NCBI GenBank assembly: GCA_015680685.1
Contig: MNCI01011864.1
Span: 566,084 to 630,083, forward strand
DNA: 64,000 bases
Source of the DNA: Gnetum montanum
Taxonomy: Eukaryota > Streptophyta > Gnetopsida > Gnetales > Gnetaceae
Direction: 5' to 3'
Positions within the stretch are counted from its first letter, which is position 1. Each line of letters opens with the position of its first letter. The translations under genes were made by a program, and so were the position numbers. A model generated the notes under the pieces. That model had not been told where the DNA came from and made no database searches. It saw only the letters and a program-made list of their open reading frames with translations. Shown here piece by piece: positions 54,346 through 64,000 of the stretch.

Positions 54346-57300
54346 AAAGATGAAAAGGACTTTAAAAAGAAAGTTAAAAATGCTTTATATTATCAAGAGT
54401 GAAGTGAATGGAGGCCAATGTTACTTCTTGGCTAGACATGGAATGAAGCATGGATGCTTTGATCTATCGCTTGGTCTAAGAGGCGAGTCTGCATGGATAA
54501 GTACCATGGCACAAGCATGCGTAGTTGGCTACACACATGTTATTGTGGTGATTGTGGAGGGTCCAAGCACATGCCCCTTCAAGGGATGAGCTTCATGGTG
54601 CCTATGTGCTTGGGAAGAAAATTTTGTGGGCTTTTACTTCAACCCATATTGAAACACAAACCAGATTCTAACACGTGTGCAAGTCATCAAGCTTAGAAAC
54701 CTACATAGTGCAAGGATGCTGAAAGGTGGGATCTATGTGTAGATGTGAAGCATCATCCATTGATCTTAATCTTCTTAAGAAGGGTTCAAGTGAGAGCATG
54801 CTTTTTTGGACTCGAAAGATGGTGAACTATGCTTGAGCAAGGCAACACCAAAGCAAACCCTAGTGGAGGCCCATCATGCTACTAACGTGCAAATCATTTG
54901 TTTGACTTGGGTATAGGAATGAAAGACTAATAAAACCATCTATTAGTTGGTTCCCTCTAAAGTTTCCCTTAAGATAGCTAGAGCTCACATTCTCAAGTTT
55001 TATCAAGTAAAGCAAATGATTAGACACATCAAGGACGCAATGCCCTCAACCTTTTCTCAAACTTGAAACAGCTTAATGTCATAGCTACTTTGGTGAGCTA
55101 CATCAATAAATAGAGAGCTCTAAGTAGGCCATTCTTGATAAGTAGAATTGGCAATGCAAGATGAACCAAAAGTTTAGCTATAGGGCCTAACAATGCGCTA
55201 ACCTAGAATAAACAAAGGATCTTGGTTAATTAAGATAGTAGGATGATGGTCATGGAAGTCAAAATCTGCTAAGGAATGTATAATAACTCATCTATCAAAT
55301 TAGCTGGCCCCAAAAATCAATGGTGCTTAAGCACACAACACCAAGCCCCGATGAGTAGGAGGGCACAAGGATCATTGAAAACTCTAGGGCGCAAGCCTGG
55401 GTGAAGTGACCTCTAGTGCAAATCTTGGTAGTAGTAGGAAATATTCAAATAAGAACTTTAAAGATCAACGTGGAGAAAGGTTCCATAAGAATAGCACTTG
55501 AACATGGGTTAGTTGATCCTAAGAGATGAGGGAGCCCCTTCTAATGGGTGCACTCTGCATGAGATCTTGAAAGAAAATCAAGTTAATGTTCCCAAACTAT
55601 GACATGGTAGTGGATGACAACGTTAGGGAATCTAAAGATGTTGGCAAGGACCCTCACAAGAGTTATCTTTTCCTTTTAACAACTTGTCCACATTGAAATC
55701 AGCTCAACCAAAATTAGGATCCATTAACTAGAAGAGCACTTAATGTCCTATAGTGTCCGTTGCACCCTTGGTGATCCTTGAAATTTGGAGGACTGAGTAT
55801 TGTTCATGTCTAGTCGTACTCATAACTACATCAAGTCTCCAAGGTGAATAGCCTCTAGTCCATAGAGCAATGTAGCTAAGGAAAGTCAACAAAATGGATC
55901 TGTAACTTTAGGAAATGGAGTGGCTATGAGGGTTGGGCCTAAGGGTCTATGCTCAAAACATGTGGATTGTTAAGGACCTACTTGAGTTGCTTTCATAGAA
56001 ATGGTGAGCCCTCTCATGTTAGGCAATAGACATAAAGTGCCCTCCCCCCTCCACTGGAGAGGGCTTTCCCTAGGCAAGAAATAATTAGTCCAAAATTGGC
56101 TTAGATAAGGGAAATTTGACTATTTAAATAAAATACAGCATTATGATGGTCCTTGTAGATGTTGACATAATGTGAATTCTACCAGGTGCTCTAGGTGTCA
56201 AAGTGAAGAAATTCAACCAAGCATAAGTAAATGACAAGAATAATTATGACTCTTCTAAGGTAGCTAAATGTATCTTCATCTAATTAGTGACATGCATGAA
56301 TGGATTAAATAGATTCCCACTATCCTTACCTACTACTTAGCAAAACCATAGCCAAAGGAATAGGCTTGGCATAATCAATGGAAGAAGAAGGCCTTGTTGA
56401 GCTTGAGTCTAGTTTAACTTTGTGAAATGATTTAAGAGGTGTAGAATAAGTGGGAGCCACTCACAACATAAGTGAAATACCACTACTTTTAATCTATTTA
56501 ACTTATTCTATTGGTCAGGAATGGTGCATGATCCTTACTTTTGGACCTAAGACATGCCTCAATGTGTTGATCCATGCAGAAGACAGAGTTGGGTGGGGAG
56601 TTTGACAATGATGGCACATTTGCTAAAAGATAATGCAAGTGTCCTAAGATGAGCTCAATGAAAAAAAATCTCATGTGGAACAGAAGGGTAAAAGCTCTTT
56701 TAATTTTGACTTTTAGTATGAATACAAATCATGAAAGCATGGCCTATTAATCCTTTAGAGCTTTGGAATTTAAAGCTAAAGGTATAAAAAAAGTTACCAT
56801 AGGGTAACTAGCTTGTGGCAGCCAAGCATTCATAAACATATTACTTTTTGATCCTTCAATGTTAGATCTTCCTATCATTGTGAACTAGAATTCACCAAGT
56901 GTTGGATTGTTCACCCACCAAAGGTTTAGACCATCTTGAGACAAGCTAGTTTTACCCTACTGATGATGTGCACCACAATAGTAATTCAACTTAGGATGAG
57001 AGGAACTATTCATTCACATAATTGGTCATTATGGTTAGTTGAAAAGCCAGTGATGCAAAGCTATCGTATGGCAGATTATGACTGAACACCTCTACATCAT
57101 AATCCATGCTAGAGGTAGTGCTCTTTCCTTGTCAGTTGCTACGTGACCTATAATAACAACAACTTTTCTACTCTCGTTGGCATGTGTTGATGGTTTCTCA
57201 TTGTCCTACTTGCACCATAAGACACTAAGGACCATGTAGTGCCATTTTCAATAGTCAGCAAGAAGAATCCTTTATAGACAGCTTAAATACATGGTGGTGT

Positions 57301-57379
57301 ATTGTAAGTGATAAAGAGGCCTTACTACCACAATCCACTAAGATTTAGCCCTTTATCATTGAGATTTTTGATCGCCCTC
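54346..57379 (+). pseudogene. Nuclear 25S rRNA pseudogene, 5' truncated
   Basis: Colinear with plant 25S rRNA from roughly nucleotide 400 to the 3' end. Recognisable conserved blocks: AAAGATGAAAAGGACTTT (54346), GAAAGATGGTGAACTATGC (about 54820), GGTTCCCTCTAAAGTTTCCC (54949), CCCGATGAGTAGGAGGGC (55346), ACATGGGTTAGTTGATCC (about 55503), CAACGTTAGGGA (55618), AGTGAAGAAATTCAACCAAG (56202), CTAAGGTAGC (56257), GACATGCATGAATGGATT (56288), GCTTGTGGCAGCCAAGC (56811), CCAAGTGTTGGATTGTTCAC (56895) and the 3' terminal ACTTAAATAC-GTATTGTAAGTG region (57280-57310). Functional sites are damaged: the sarcin/ricin loop (56993-57006) reads AGGATGAGAGGAAC and the peptidyl-transferase block near 56797 lost a base. 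Most former CG sites are now TG or CA. No 5.8S or 18S precedes it. Confidence 0.95.
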
Positions 57380-58553
57380 TATTTGTTCCCCTCCTTTTCC
57401 TTTTCAGGAGCATTCTTTTATGCATCTCTTTTGCTTCTGATTTCCAATCTCTTGGCTGCACTGCACCCATCGATACCAATGTCTCATAGGTATTGGTGGA
57501 TAGGGATCATGTTTTTCATCCCTCTACCATCGATGTCGATTGGTGTTGTACCTTAAAGCTTGGATACAAGAATTAGAGATTTCCACCATGGTGGTGGTTT
57601 CTTTGAATTCAAGTTGGTTTCCTTACACATGTCCATGACATTATTAAGGCCTTGTGAAGGGTCATGCTTATGTAGCAGTTCCTGTGCGAGTTCCCAAGAT
57701 CTCAAAATTTCAATGTTATCATTGAAACTATGTGATCCCAACCACGCTGCACTACCCCACATCCCCATCCCCACATTGTTGCATGATATTTCGAGGGACA
57801 ATACTAGTGATCGTTCCTTTTGTTCTACATTGTGTGTGCTTAAAAAAAAGCCCCTATGGATTCCAACTCACAGGTGTGTGATTACTACTTCAATGCAATG
57901 TTTTGGGATTTCTGATGACGCTCTCTAGTCTCTATGAAAGTTGCAGAAAGAGCTAGGTGCTCTTAACTCGTGGCTAGTTTCTACAGTAATCTTTTGTGTA
58001 GAGAACCCTTCCACATGGTGCTTCTAATACATGGTGGGAAAACATCTGAGTTCTAGATATAGGGATGTTCTCTTTGATTGTTAGCCTACTTGAGAGATGG
58101 ATGTTTCGATTCCTAGGGGAACGGTCCTCCTCAACAATGCATGCATTGTTGCAAAGTGACTAAGGTGTATTGGCAACTCCTAAAGAATCAATGGTGTTGA
58201 CAAAATAGATAGGGCATATATCTAGGTTGTGATGTTGCTTTTCTAGAATCATAAATGATCAATGTGATTTACGAACATAAGGTTTTATTCTTGAGATATG
58301 GTCTGTTGTTGGCTTTTATGAAAAGCCAACAACATACTTAATGAACCCTTGGGACCAACCATTGGCTCAATGGACCGTCAAAACCTAAGGGTCTAGAACA
58401 AAGCAAAAACACAACTCGGATCCATTACAAAGATTATCTTGATTTACTACAAGGAAAATTAATCTTTTTTATGGGAGATAATTTCCTACAAATATTTTTA
58501 GCAATATTTTTAACCAGATGTGAAATGATCATCTATGAGATAGATATTCTATA
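57380..58553 (+). other. Possible decayed rDNA spacer (3' ETS/IGS)
   Basis: Directly follows the 25S 3' end. It starts with a pyrimidine-rich CCCCTCCTTTTCCTTTT, as plant 3' external spacers often do, and looks less AT-rich than the neighbouring elements. Short frames here have no protein similarity I recognise. It ends at the LTR of element 5. Identity as spacer is inference from position. Confidence 0.4.
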
Positions 58554-59354
58554 TGATGAGCCGCGATATCGTGTCCGCCCCTGCGATATCATGTACGCAA
58601 TATCGCGGCCCACTGCAACATCTATAAATAAGAGGTGGCTTTCCCTGTTTTAGGCACCTAGACTTAGACCCTTAGCCAAACTATAGCAATTTTACCATTC
58701 CAGAGTTAGAATAATTTCCATGTGCCCGTAGTAGGAGTCCTAAAGTGAACGGATCTTTATTTGAGCAAATTGTACCTGAGCACACATTTGTGTACAGCAA
58801 TAAAGATGAACTTTCTGATAAACCTTGTAGCATATGGACTAAGCTAAATAGTAATTAATTGCTGTTAAATGTTTAAATGCTTTCCTAGATAATTAATCTC
58901 TCTCAACCCTTGACTCTCCTAGTTAAGTGCACTCAGTACGACCACTTCGAGCATGTGTGTAGTGCTTGGTAACCCAGTAACGATTAGTGTTTGGTCATCC
59001 CAATAGTGTTACACTGGTTTAGGATGTGTGCGGCAAGTGGGAACAGATACTAGTGTTAGGATCAATTAGAACTTAGTTAGTGAATAGTTAATATAAGTTA
59101 GTCACTTAGTTCTCTCCACCTTTCCACCTATTAGCGTAAAGACATTAAAAGATAAAAGATATAAAAATCATGTACCTTTAGCTTACTTAACCATATAATC
59201 ATTACAATACAAGTAAGTTTGGGAAGACAGCGATTGATTAACCTTAAGTGTTCCATTAGGGCATGTAAGCACTTAGTCCTTGGAGTTCAACCAGATCACA
59301 CGTGAAATGCTCATATTCGTATGGTTAGGTGTAGGGGTACCTCACCACTCATCA
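58554..59354 (+). repeat. 5' LTR of element 5
   Basis: 801 bp with ends TGATGAG and CTCATCA. The outer 60 bp hold CGCGATATCG, GCGATATCATG and CAATATCGCGG palindromes, then TATAAATA at 58623-58630, an AATAAAGATG block near 58798 and a GTTAGGTGTAGGGGTACC block before the end. Aligns with element 1 LTR. Confidence 0.9.
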
Positions 59355-59355
59355 T

Positions 59356-59374
59356 TGGCACTATTGTTGGGGAC
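59356..59374 (+). other. Primer-binding site, tRNA-Asp type
   Basis: TGGCACTATTGTTGGGGAC begins one base after the LTR; differences from the expected site are mainly transitions. Confidence 0.85.
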
Positions 59375-59499
59375 TTAGTTGTTTGTGAGCTACATTGAAC
59401 ATAGGAAATCATTCATATCGTTGGGACACTAGACCGAACCCTTAGGGTTAATCAAGAAAAAATAAGACAATGGTAAATAGCACACCGAACAAGACTAAA

Positions 59500-61960
59500 A
59501 TGTCTTCTTCCTCACACAAAAGCACTTCACCGCCTAGGACCAACACAAGAGAAAGTCGGCAGCGCCACACACGTAACTAAGATCCACTAGTTCCTCAACA
59601 ATTCTATGTGGTATATATTCATCATGATGAATATGTACCCAACTTTACCTTTCTTCTCCATCAAGATGAACAACTACGTTGGAGAGACTTGGACGGCAAC
59701 ATAGTATTGCCTCCAGACTGAGCAGTACCCAACATGCTCCTTCGTGCTCTTGCATGAATAGGCATGTCACAGTTGTATGTAGAGTACGGTGCATGTGATT
59801 ATGACACAAGGGATTACCATCCCACAGAAGCGCAACGTTAAAGGGACTTGCAACAGGAGAGATATTATACATCGCTGAAGGGCAAAGGACCCCATAACGC
59901 TCCACCCGTCTTAAGCGAAATTGAAGGTGGTGAACCTTTTTAAACAAGTTCCCCACCGAATGATGTTCCCCCTCCTAATGATAGTCAGGAGGTGGTGTAT
60001 CAGAACCTCCACTCCACGATTCACAACCCTGGTTTTGATCCCCCACAAACACCAAGTGTTCAACAAGGGAACACAAACACATGATAAGGACGGGCAATCT
60101 GATCATAATCACGATCAGGGTCGAGACCACCAAAGAGAAGGTAGGAAACATCGTCATGGCAATGGTTCTCCTTCTTCTTCACCTTCATCATCACATTCAC
60201 CCTCTCCTTCAGTGTCAGGATGCAATCATAAGGAACCTAACCGTGAGGATAAAGGTAAATAGGGTGAGAAACCTCGACGAGAGAGTCAAGAACGAGGACG
60301 AGGGCACTCTAGAGAATCACAGCATAGAAGAAGGGAGAGTAGGGAACCACGTAGACATCACAGATGCTATGAACAAAATGACCATGAAGAACCCCTACTC
60401 GCAACCCGAAGCATGTTAGACATCACGGAGGTCGTAAGAATTCCCACAAGGCACCAAAAAGATAGGAGGATCAAGAGGTTAGACATGAATAATATCCCAC
60501 GATTTGCGGGTGGATACAACGCTGATCCTCAAAACCACTTACAAGCATTTCACGATGCATGTGCCTTGCAAAACATTGAGAATGAATGGAAAAAACTAAA
60601 GTTGTTTCCAAGGACACTAGTAAAAGAAGTAGAAAGCTGGTACCAATCCTTAGAACCGAAATCCATTCGAAGGTGGAGTACAATGCTAGAACTGTTTAAT
60701 GATAAGTATCAAACGTGCTCCTGGGTGTCCAACCTACAAAAGCAAATCCAAGGATCAAAGAAGAGAAGTCATGAACCCTTGAATGCTGCCATGGGCCGAT
60801 ATTATGCACTGTTACTTCATTTCCTGGGCCATGGCTACTCGCAGTAAGATCAACTATGCCATCTCGTAGATGGACTTAGGCATGAAACAAGGAGAACCCT
60901 TAGAATGTATGCCTAAGGGAGATTATCAGAGCTTAGGTTCCATTTGATCCATAGATTGCTAGAGCAAGTAGCCAACAAAGAAGGGGATCTACGTAAGAGA
61001 GAAAGTGCGGAAGAGTACAACCGTGATCCTTCCCTCCGAAAAAGGGGAGTGAGATTCTGTGAGGAGGAGGAAGAGTCACCACTCGAAGAGATGGTGAATA
61101 GGAAAACCTTGCTACTCCAAAAATTAACAACTAAAGTGTTGACTAAGGTAGATCAGATGTGTGACTCCTTGGATAGTAGATTTAAAACCATTCTCAAAAT
61201 TGTAGAGGAGTCTAAAGAGCGAGGTAGTGACTATGACAAAAAGAAAAAGAGGGACATGGACCATGCACGTAACAAAGGTAAGGGTAAAATGGCCATCACT
61301 GAAGAGGTTGTGGATTCTGATACAGATAATGATGGTGGATGTGAGATATGCCAATATGACCATCCTAAGGGATGTTGCCCAATAATCTCACATCTACAAG
61401 AGTCTAGGGTGTATGCACTCAACCCACGACTTAACAAATGGCAAGCACCCCGAAGGTTACCTTATCCCCAAGGTAACCCAAGGTAGTTCCACCAACCTTT
61501 AAAGTATTATCCAAGTGGAACTCTGCCACAACCTATTGAGCAATACCAACAGTGGCAGTACCCACAGTCATGGGGGATGCCACCACCAAGGCAACAATAC
61601 CCCTACTAGAAATCGGATCCATATGGCTATTATGTGCAGCAACCAATCTCTCCACGTGACTCTGTTGGTCACATGACACCACAATGTCACTACCAAGCTC
61701 AAGAATATTATAGGACTCCTTCTCCTAGGGGAGATAACCTAGAAACATATCATCCTCCAAATCCATCTGCAACTCTCACACTGATTGCTCCATTACCACC
61801 CACTCCAGTAATGCAAGGGGAACTACCCACTCAACCATAGCAATGCAATGCTACGAGAGCTGTAAACCTTCAATCCACTGCTGGTTCTGACAACCGCACA
61901 AAGAAAAGACCTTTCTTCAGAACCAACAATCCAACCAAGCTCTCACAACCACAAACAGTT
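59500..61960 (+). pseudogene. gag: gag of element 5
   Basis: ATG at 59500 opens M-S-S-S-S-H-K-S. The conserved N-terminal block V-Y-I-H-H-D-E-Y near 59612 and L-R-W-R-D-L-D-G follow. A frameshift near 60065 moves the frame; from there one frame runs into protease. Next come a histidine/arginine and serine-rich tract (60130-60210), a basic R-E-S-Q-E-R-G-R-G-H-S-R-E-S tract (60275-60350), M-N-N-I-P-R-F-A-G-G-Y at 60485, E-Q-V-A-N-K-E-G-D-L at 60961, and the compact knuckle at 61340-61378: C-x2-C-x3-H-x3-C-C. A proline/glutamine-rich part with Y-Y-V-Q-Q-P-I-S-P-R-D ends gag. Relatively few stops. Confidence 0.9.
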
Positions 61961-61966
61961 GAGCCT

Positions 61967-62640
61967 TTGAACGCTTCTCCATCAAATAAGGCTTTAGAGC
62001 TCCCTTCAAACCAAAAACAAAGCTCAATGCACATGGTTATGTTAACACATGCTGTCACTGACTGGATTAAGGAGGCCCACCTTCCCGAGAAATTCTCTAA
62101 CCCTGGAAGTCCTTTAATCTATCTCCAAGTCACTAGGAATGAACCATGTACAGCTCTTCTGCACTCAGGTTCTAGAGTCAACTTAGTATCACAAGAGATG
62201 TATAAAGCCTGGAACCTGCCTCCGCTAAAGAAGAGCAATATTTGCTTAGAGCTAGCCAACCAGTCCATCACCATTCCCTTGGGACTAGTGGAGGACATAG
62301 TTACCACTGTGTGTGGGTGGTCATACCCAGCTGATTTCCTAGTGATACAAGTAAACAATGATCAAGGGGACTTCCCAATAATAATGGGAAGAGCATGGCT
62401 AAGTACCATAAACGCATGCCTAGGAATCCACGATCTTTCCTTGGAAATATCCAAGGAAAAAAATTTGGGAAGATTGAGAAGAAGAAAGTTCCAGGCATCA
62501 CATACAGTGATACAGAGTGTGATTGCGTACAGGAATGTTCAACATTACCTGCATGAAACTGGTGTGCCCAAGAAATTAGCATACAAATATGCCTGTATGT
62601 AGCAACCACACAACAAGAAGACACCCAGTGGTTGATAGTT
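61967..62640 (+). pseudogene. Aspartic protease of element 5
   Basis: Open for over 200 codons in the gag frame. W-I-K-E-A-H-L-P-E-K-F, then A-L-L-H-S-G-S-R-V-N-L-V: the catalytic Asp is His (CAC at 62162-62164). Later P-A-D-F-L-V-I-Q-V-N and I-I-M-G-R-A-W-L-S near 62385 complete the domain. The His substitution should remove activity while the rest is well preserved. Confidence 0.88.
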
Positions 62641-62870
62641 GATCAAGAGAGCAACTCACCAACGTGCATGGAACTAACTGGGGGAACAATGTGCACCCAC
62701 ATCGAAAGCATAGATGCACTGGAGCAAGAGTGTCGCCAACTTCCAACCCTTAACCTGAAAACATCAATAGGGGGAAGCTAGAGATTCCTAAAAGCTTCAA
62801 ACAAGCACTCCGATAAAAGATTCCTAGTTAATGTGCAACAGACTAAACCTTACCTTGAAACTAGAACGGT
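62641..62870 (+). other. Linker with internal deletion junction near 62810
   Basis: Up to about 62809 the sequence matches the pre-RT linker of element 3 (complement of about 45260-45380). From about 62812 it matches the integrase terminus of element 3 (complement of about 42490 downward), ending in L-V-N-V-Q-Q-T-K-P-Y. RT, RNase H and nearly all integrase are absent. Confidence 0.8.
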
Positions 62871-64000
62871 CAATGCACATAACACATCGGAGAAAGGAAG
62901 ACCTCACTCATTAATTCAGATCTCCTCCTTTCAACTCAGTCATGGGGGAGATGGCCACCTATGCTGATCATTTAAGGCCCTCAATTCCTTTAAGTTTTTT
63001 TTTTACACATTTTGTCTTACAAATTTCTTTAACTTTCCTTGTTTTTTTTTTTTTTGCAACATCGTTCATATTCTTTCGTTTATTTATGTGTTTATTTATT
63101 TTGTTAGGTTTGTCACCTAATAAGTGCTCCTAATGATGGTATGAACTGTATTCCATTGATTCCTACTGTTTGGTTTTTGCCTTTGAGTTATAATGTTGAT
63201 ACTAAGGTATGGTTCTTTTGATATAACAGGCAATGAGTCCACATCATTCATGCATCCATAAATTTCTATGGTCTCTCTTGGCTTAGAACTGTACAGTCCC
63301 TTTCTTTCAACAATAAAAACTATCAACGAATTGGTGATTGGGTATTTCTCAAACCAAGGAAGGACTCAAGGATTGAAAAGGGTGTGACTTCAAGGGGATT
63401 TGATGCATTTGTGTTGGCCATTCTCTTGCGTGCTTAGATGTTTTCTTCTTGAGTTTTCCTTACCATTTTGACGTTGCTCCATTATCAAAAAGCTGAGCTA
63501 ATAAAAATAATAAGTCTTTGCATGGTGTGGTTCTCACGCAAAAAAAAAATATAGTGAGAATTCAAAGCACACCCGTTAGATGAGATAATCATCTGGGCTA
63601 CAAGCACTAGTTATGGAACTAAATAAACATGTTCCCTCTAGCTCAGGCCCTTTCTTGCTTCCTACTTTCTCCTTTTTTGTTTGTCGGAATGGTGGTGACT
63701 TTTTGGCGGGAGCATTCTTGTTACTTCAAGTGGATGGATTGGCCAAATGTATTAATGCGAAGTCACTAGATGTGGATTGTTTGAGGCTAGATTTGAAATG
63801 AGATCTACTAAGTCACATTAACCATTAATACACAAGAGGCTGTACACCACCTTATTCTTGAGACTCCATTCCATTCTCTTCTTTCCATCCTTCTTTCTCC
63901 ATTTTTCACCTCATTGCCAGTTATATCAATAGTCCATATTTTGATTGATGCATTGTTTTCTTTTTGGTAAACTCTTGTGGTTAAGACTTTAACTCTTGCT
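62871..64000 (+). other. 3' non-coding region of element 5
   Basis: Contains the second G-rich tract at 62937-62954 (CAGTCATGGGGGAGATGG), T-rich runs at 62993-63056 and a potential hairpin at 63531-63560 with an A-rich loop. It aligns with elements 2 and 3. The final polypurine tract and 3' LTR lie beyond the window. Confidence 0.65.

Larger units (their letters stand above)
58554..64000 (+). mobile_element. Athila-like Ty3/gypsy element 5, internally deleted
   Basis: Plus strand: 5' LTR (58554-59354), tRNA-Asp primer site, gag-protease frame to about 62640, then a jump near 62810 straight to the last codons of integrase and the 3' non-coding region, which runs off the window. Compared with element 3, about 2.76 kb holding RT, RNase H and integrase is missing. 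LTR and gag resemble element 1. The 5 bp before the LTR are CTATA; the other flank is outside the window. With primer site, LTR and knuckle-bearing gag kept, it would be a non-autonomous form if it ever moved after the deletion. Confidence 0.9.

Noticed and set aside
54109-54402. 97-codon open frame
   Set aside because: It is a chance fusion: the first three quarters belong to the decayed accessory ORF and the tail is 25S rRNA sequence.
57308-57928. Open frames of 82 and 122 codons
   Set aside because: They overlap the 25S 3' end and the possible spacer, show no protein family features and lie on both strands.
1-64000. tRNA genes
   Set aside because: The only tRNA-like matches I saw are the short primer-binding sites of the retroelements; no cloverleaf-sized copy was recognised.

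Overview
The window looks like heterochromatic nuclear DNA of a large-genome seed plant. A gymnosperm such as a conifer is my guess from the ancient, heavily decayed nested gypsy elements, but no sequence here proves the species. I see no intact cellular protein gene. Almost everything is degenerate LTR retrotransposon, plus one long, strongly decayed fragment of nuclear 25S ribosomal RNA gene.

Layout. (a) 1-2619, minus strand: gag and 5' LTR of an Athila-like Ty3/gypsy element (element 1), cut by the window edge. (b) 2620-6364, minus: remnant of another LTR element with a 1.26 kb LTR, an initiator-Met-type primer site and a gag zinc knuckle, beside an inverted scrap of a different LTR. (c) 6365-11457, plus: a decayed accessory ORF ending in a polypurine tract and 3' LTR, followed directly by a second polypurine tract plus 3' LTR that carries a 530 bp insertion. 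(d) 12520-19331, plus: a complete but dead Ty3/gypsy element of chromovirus type (element 4). (e) 19590-20440, minus: Ty1/copia RT/RNase H remnant, followed by about 3 kb of extremely AT-rich DNA containing a direct duplication. (f) 23595-54345, plus: an old Athila-like element (element A) that was the target of two later insertions, element 2 (26579-36579, minus, perfect target duplication GGAAT) and element 3 (39682-49666, minus, decayed target duplication). Removing both brings gag, protease, RT, RNase H, integrase and a 3' accessory ORF of element A back into order. (g) 54346-57379, plus: 25S rRNA pseudogene lacking about the first 400 nt, abutting the accessory ORF; 57380-58553 may be decayed rDNA spacer. 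(h) 58554-64000, plus: a fifth Athila-like element (element 5) with intact LTR, primer site, gag and protease, whose RT, RNase H and integrase are deleted.

The Athila-like copies share 7 bp inverted LTR termini (TGATGAG...CTCATCA), a primer site matching the 3' end of tRNA-Asp, gag and protease in one reading frame, an RT motif V-F-M-D-D-F-S and a G-rich polypurine tract touching the 3' LTR. Every integrase I could read has lost a catalytic residue and most proteases are also damaged, so none of these copies looks autonomous. The observations I find most interesting are the 25S pseudogene and its junction, the arrays of short palindromes that differ between LTR groups but always sit between the LTR tip and the TATA box, the accessory ORF near the 3' end of one Athila-like lineage, and a shortened zinc knuckle with a basic, serine/arginine-rich tract in gag. 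Single N characters flanked by exact duplications mark assembly artefacts.
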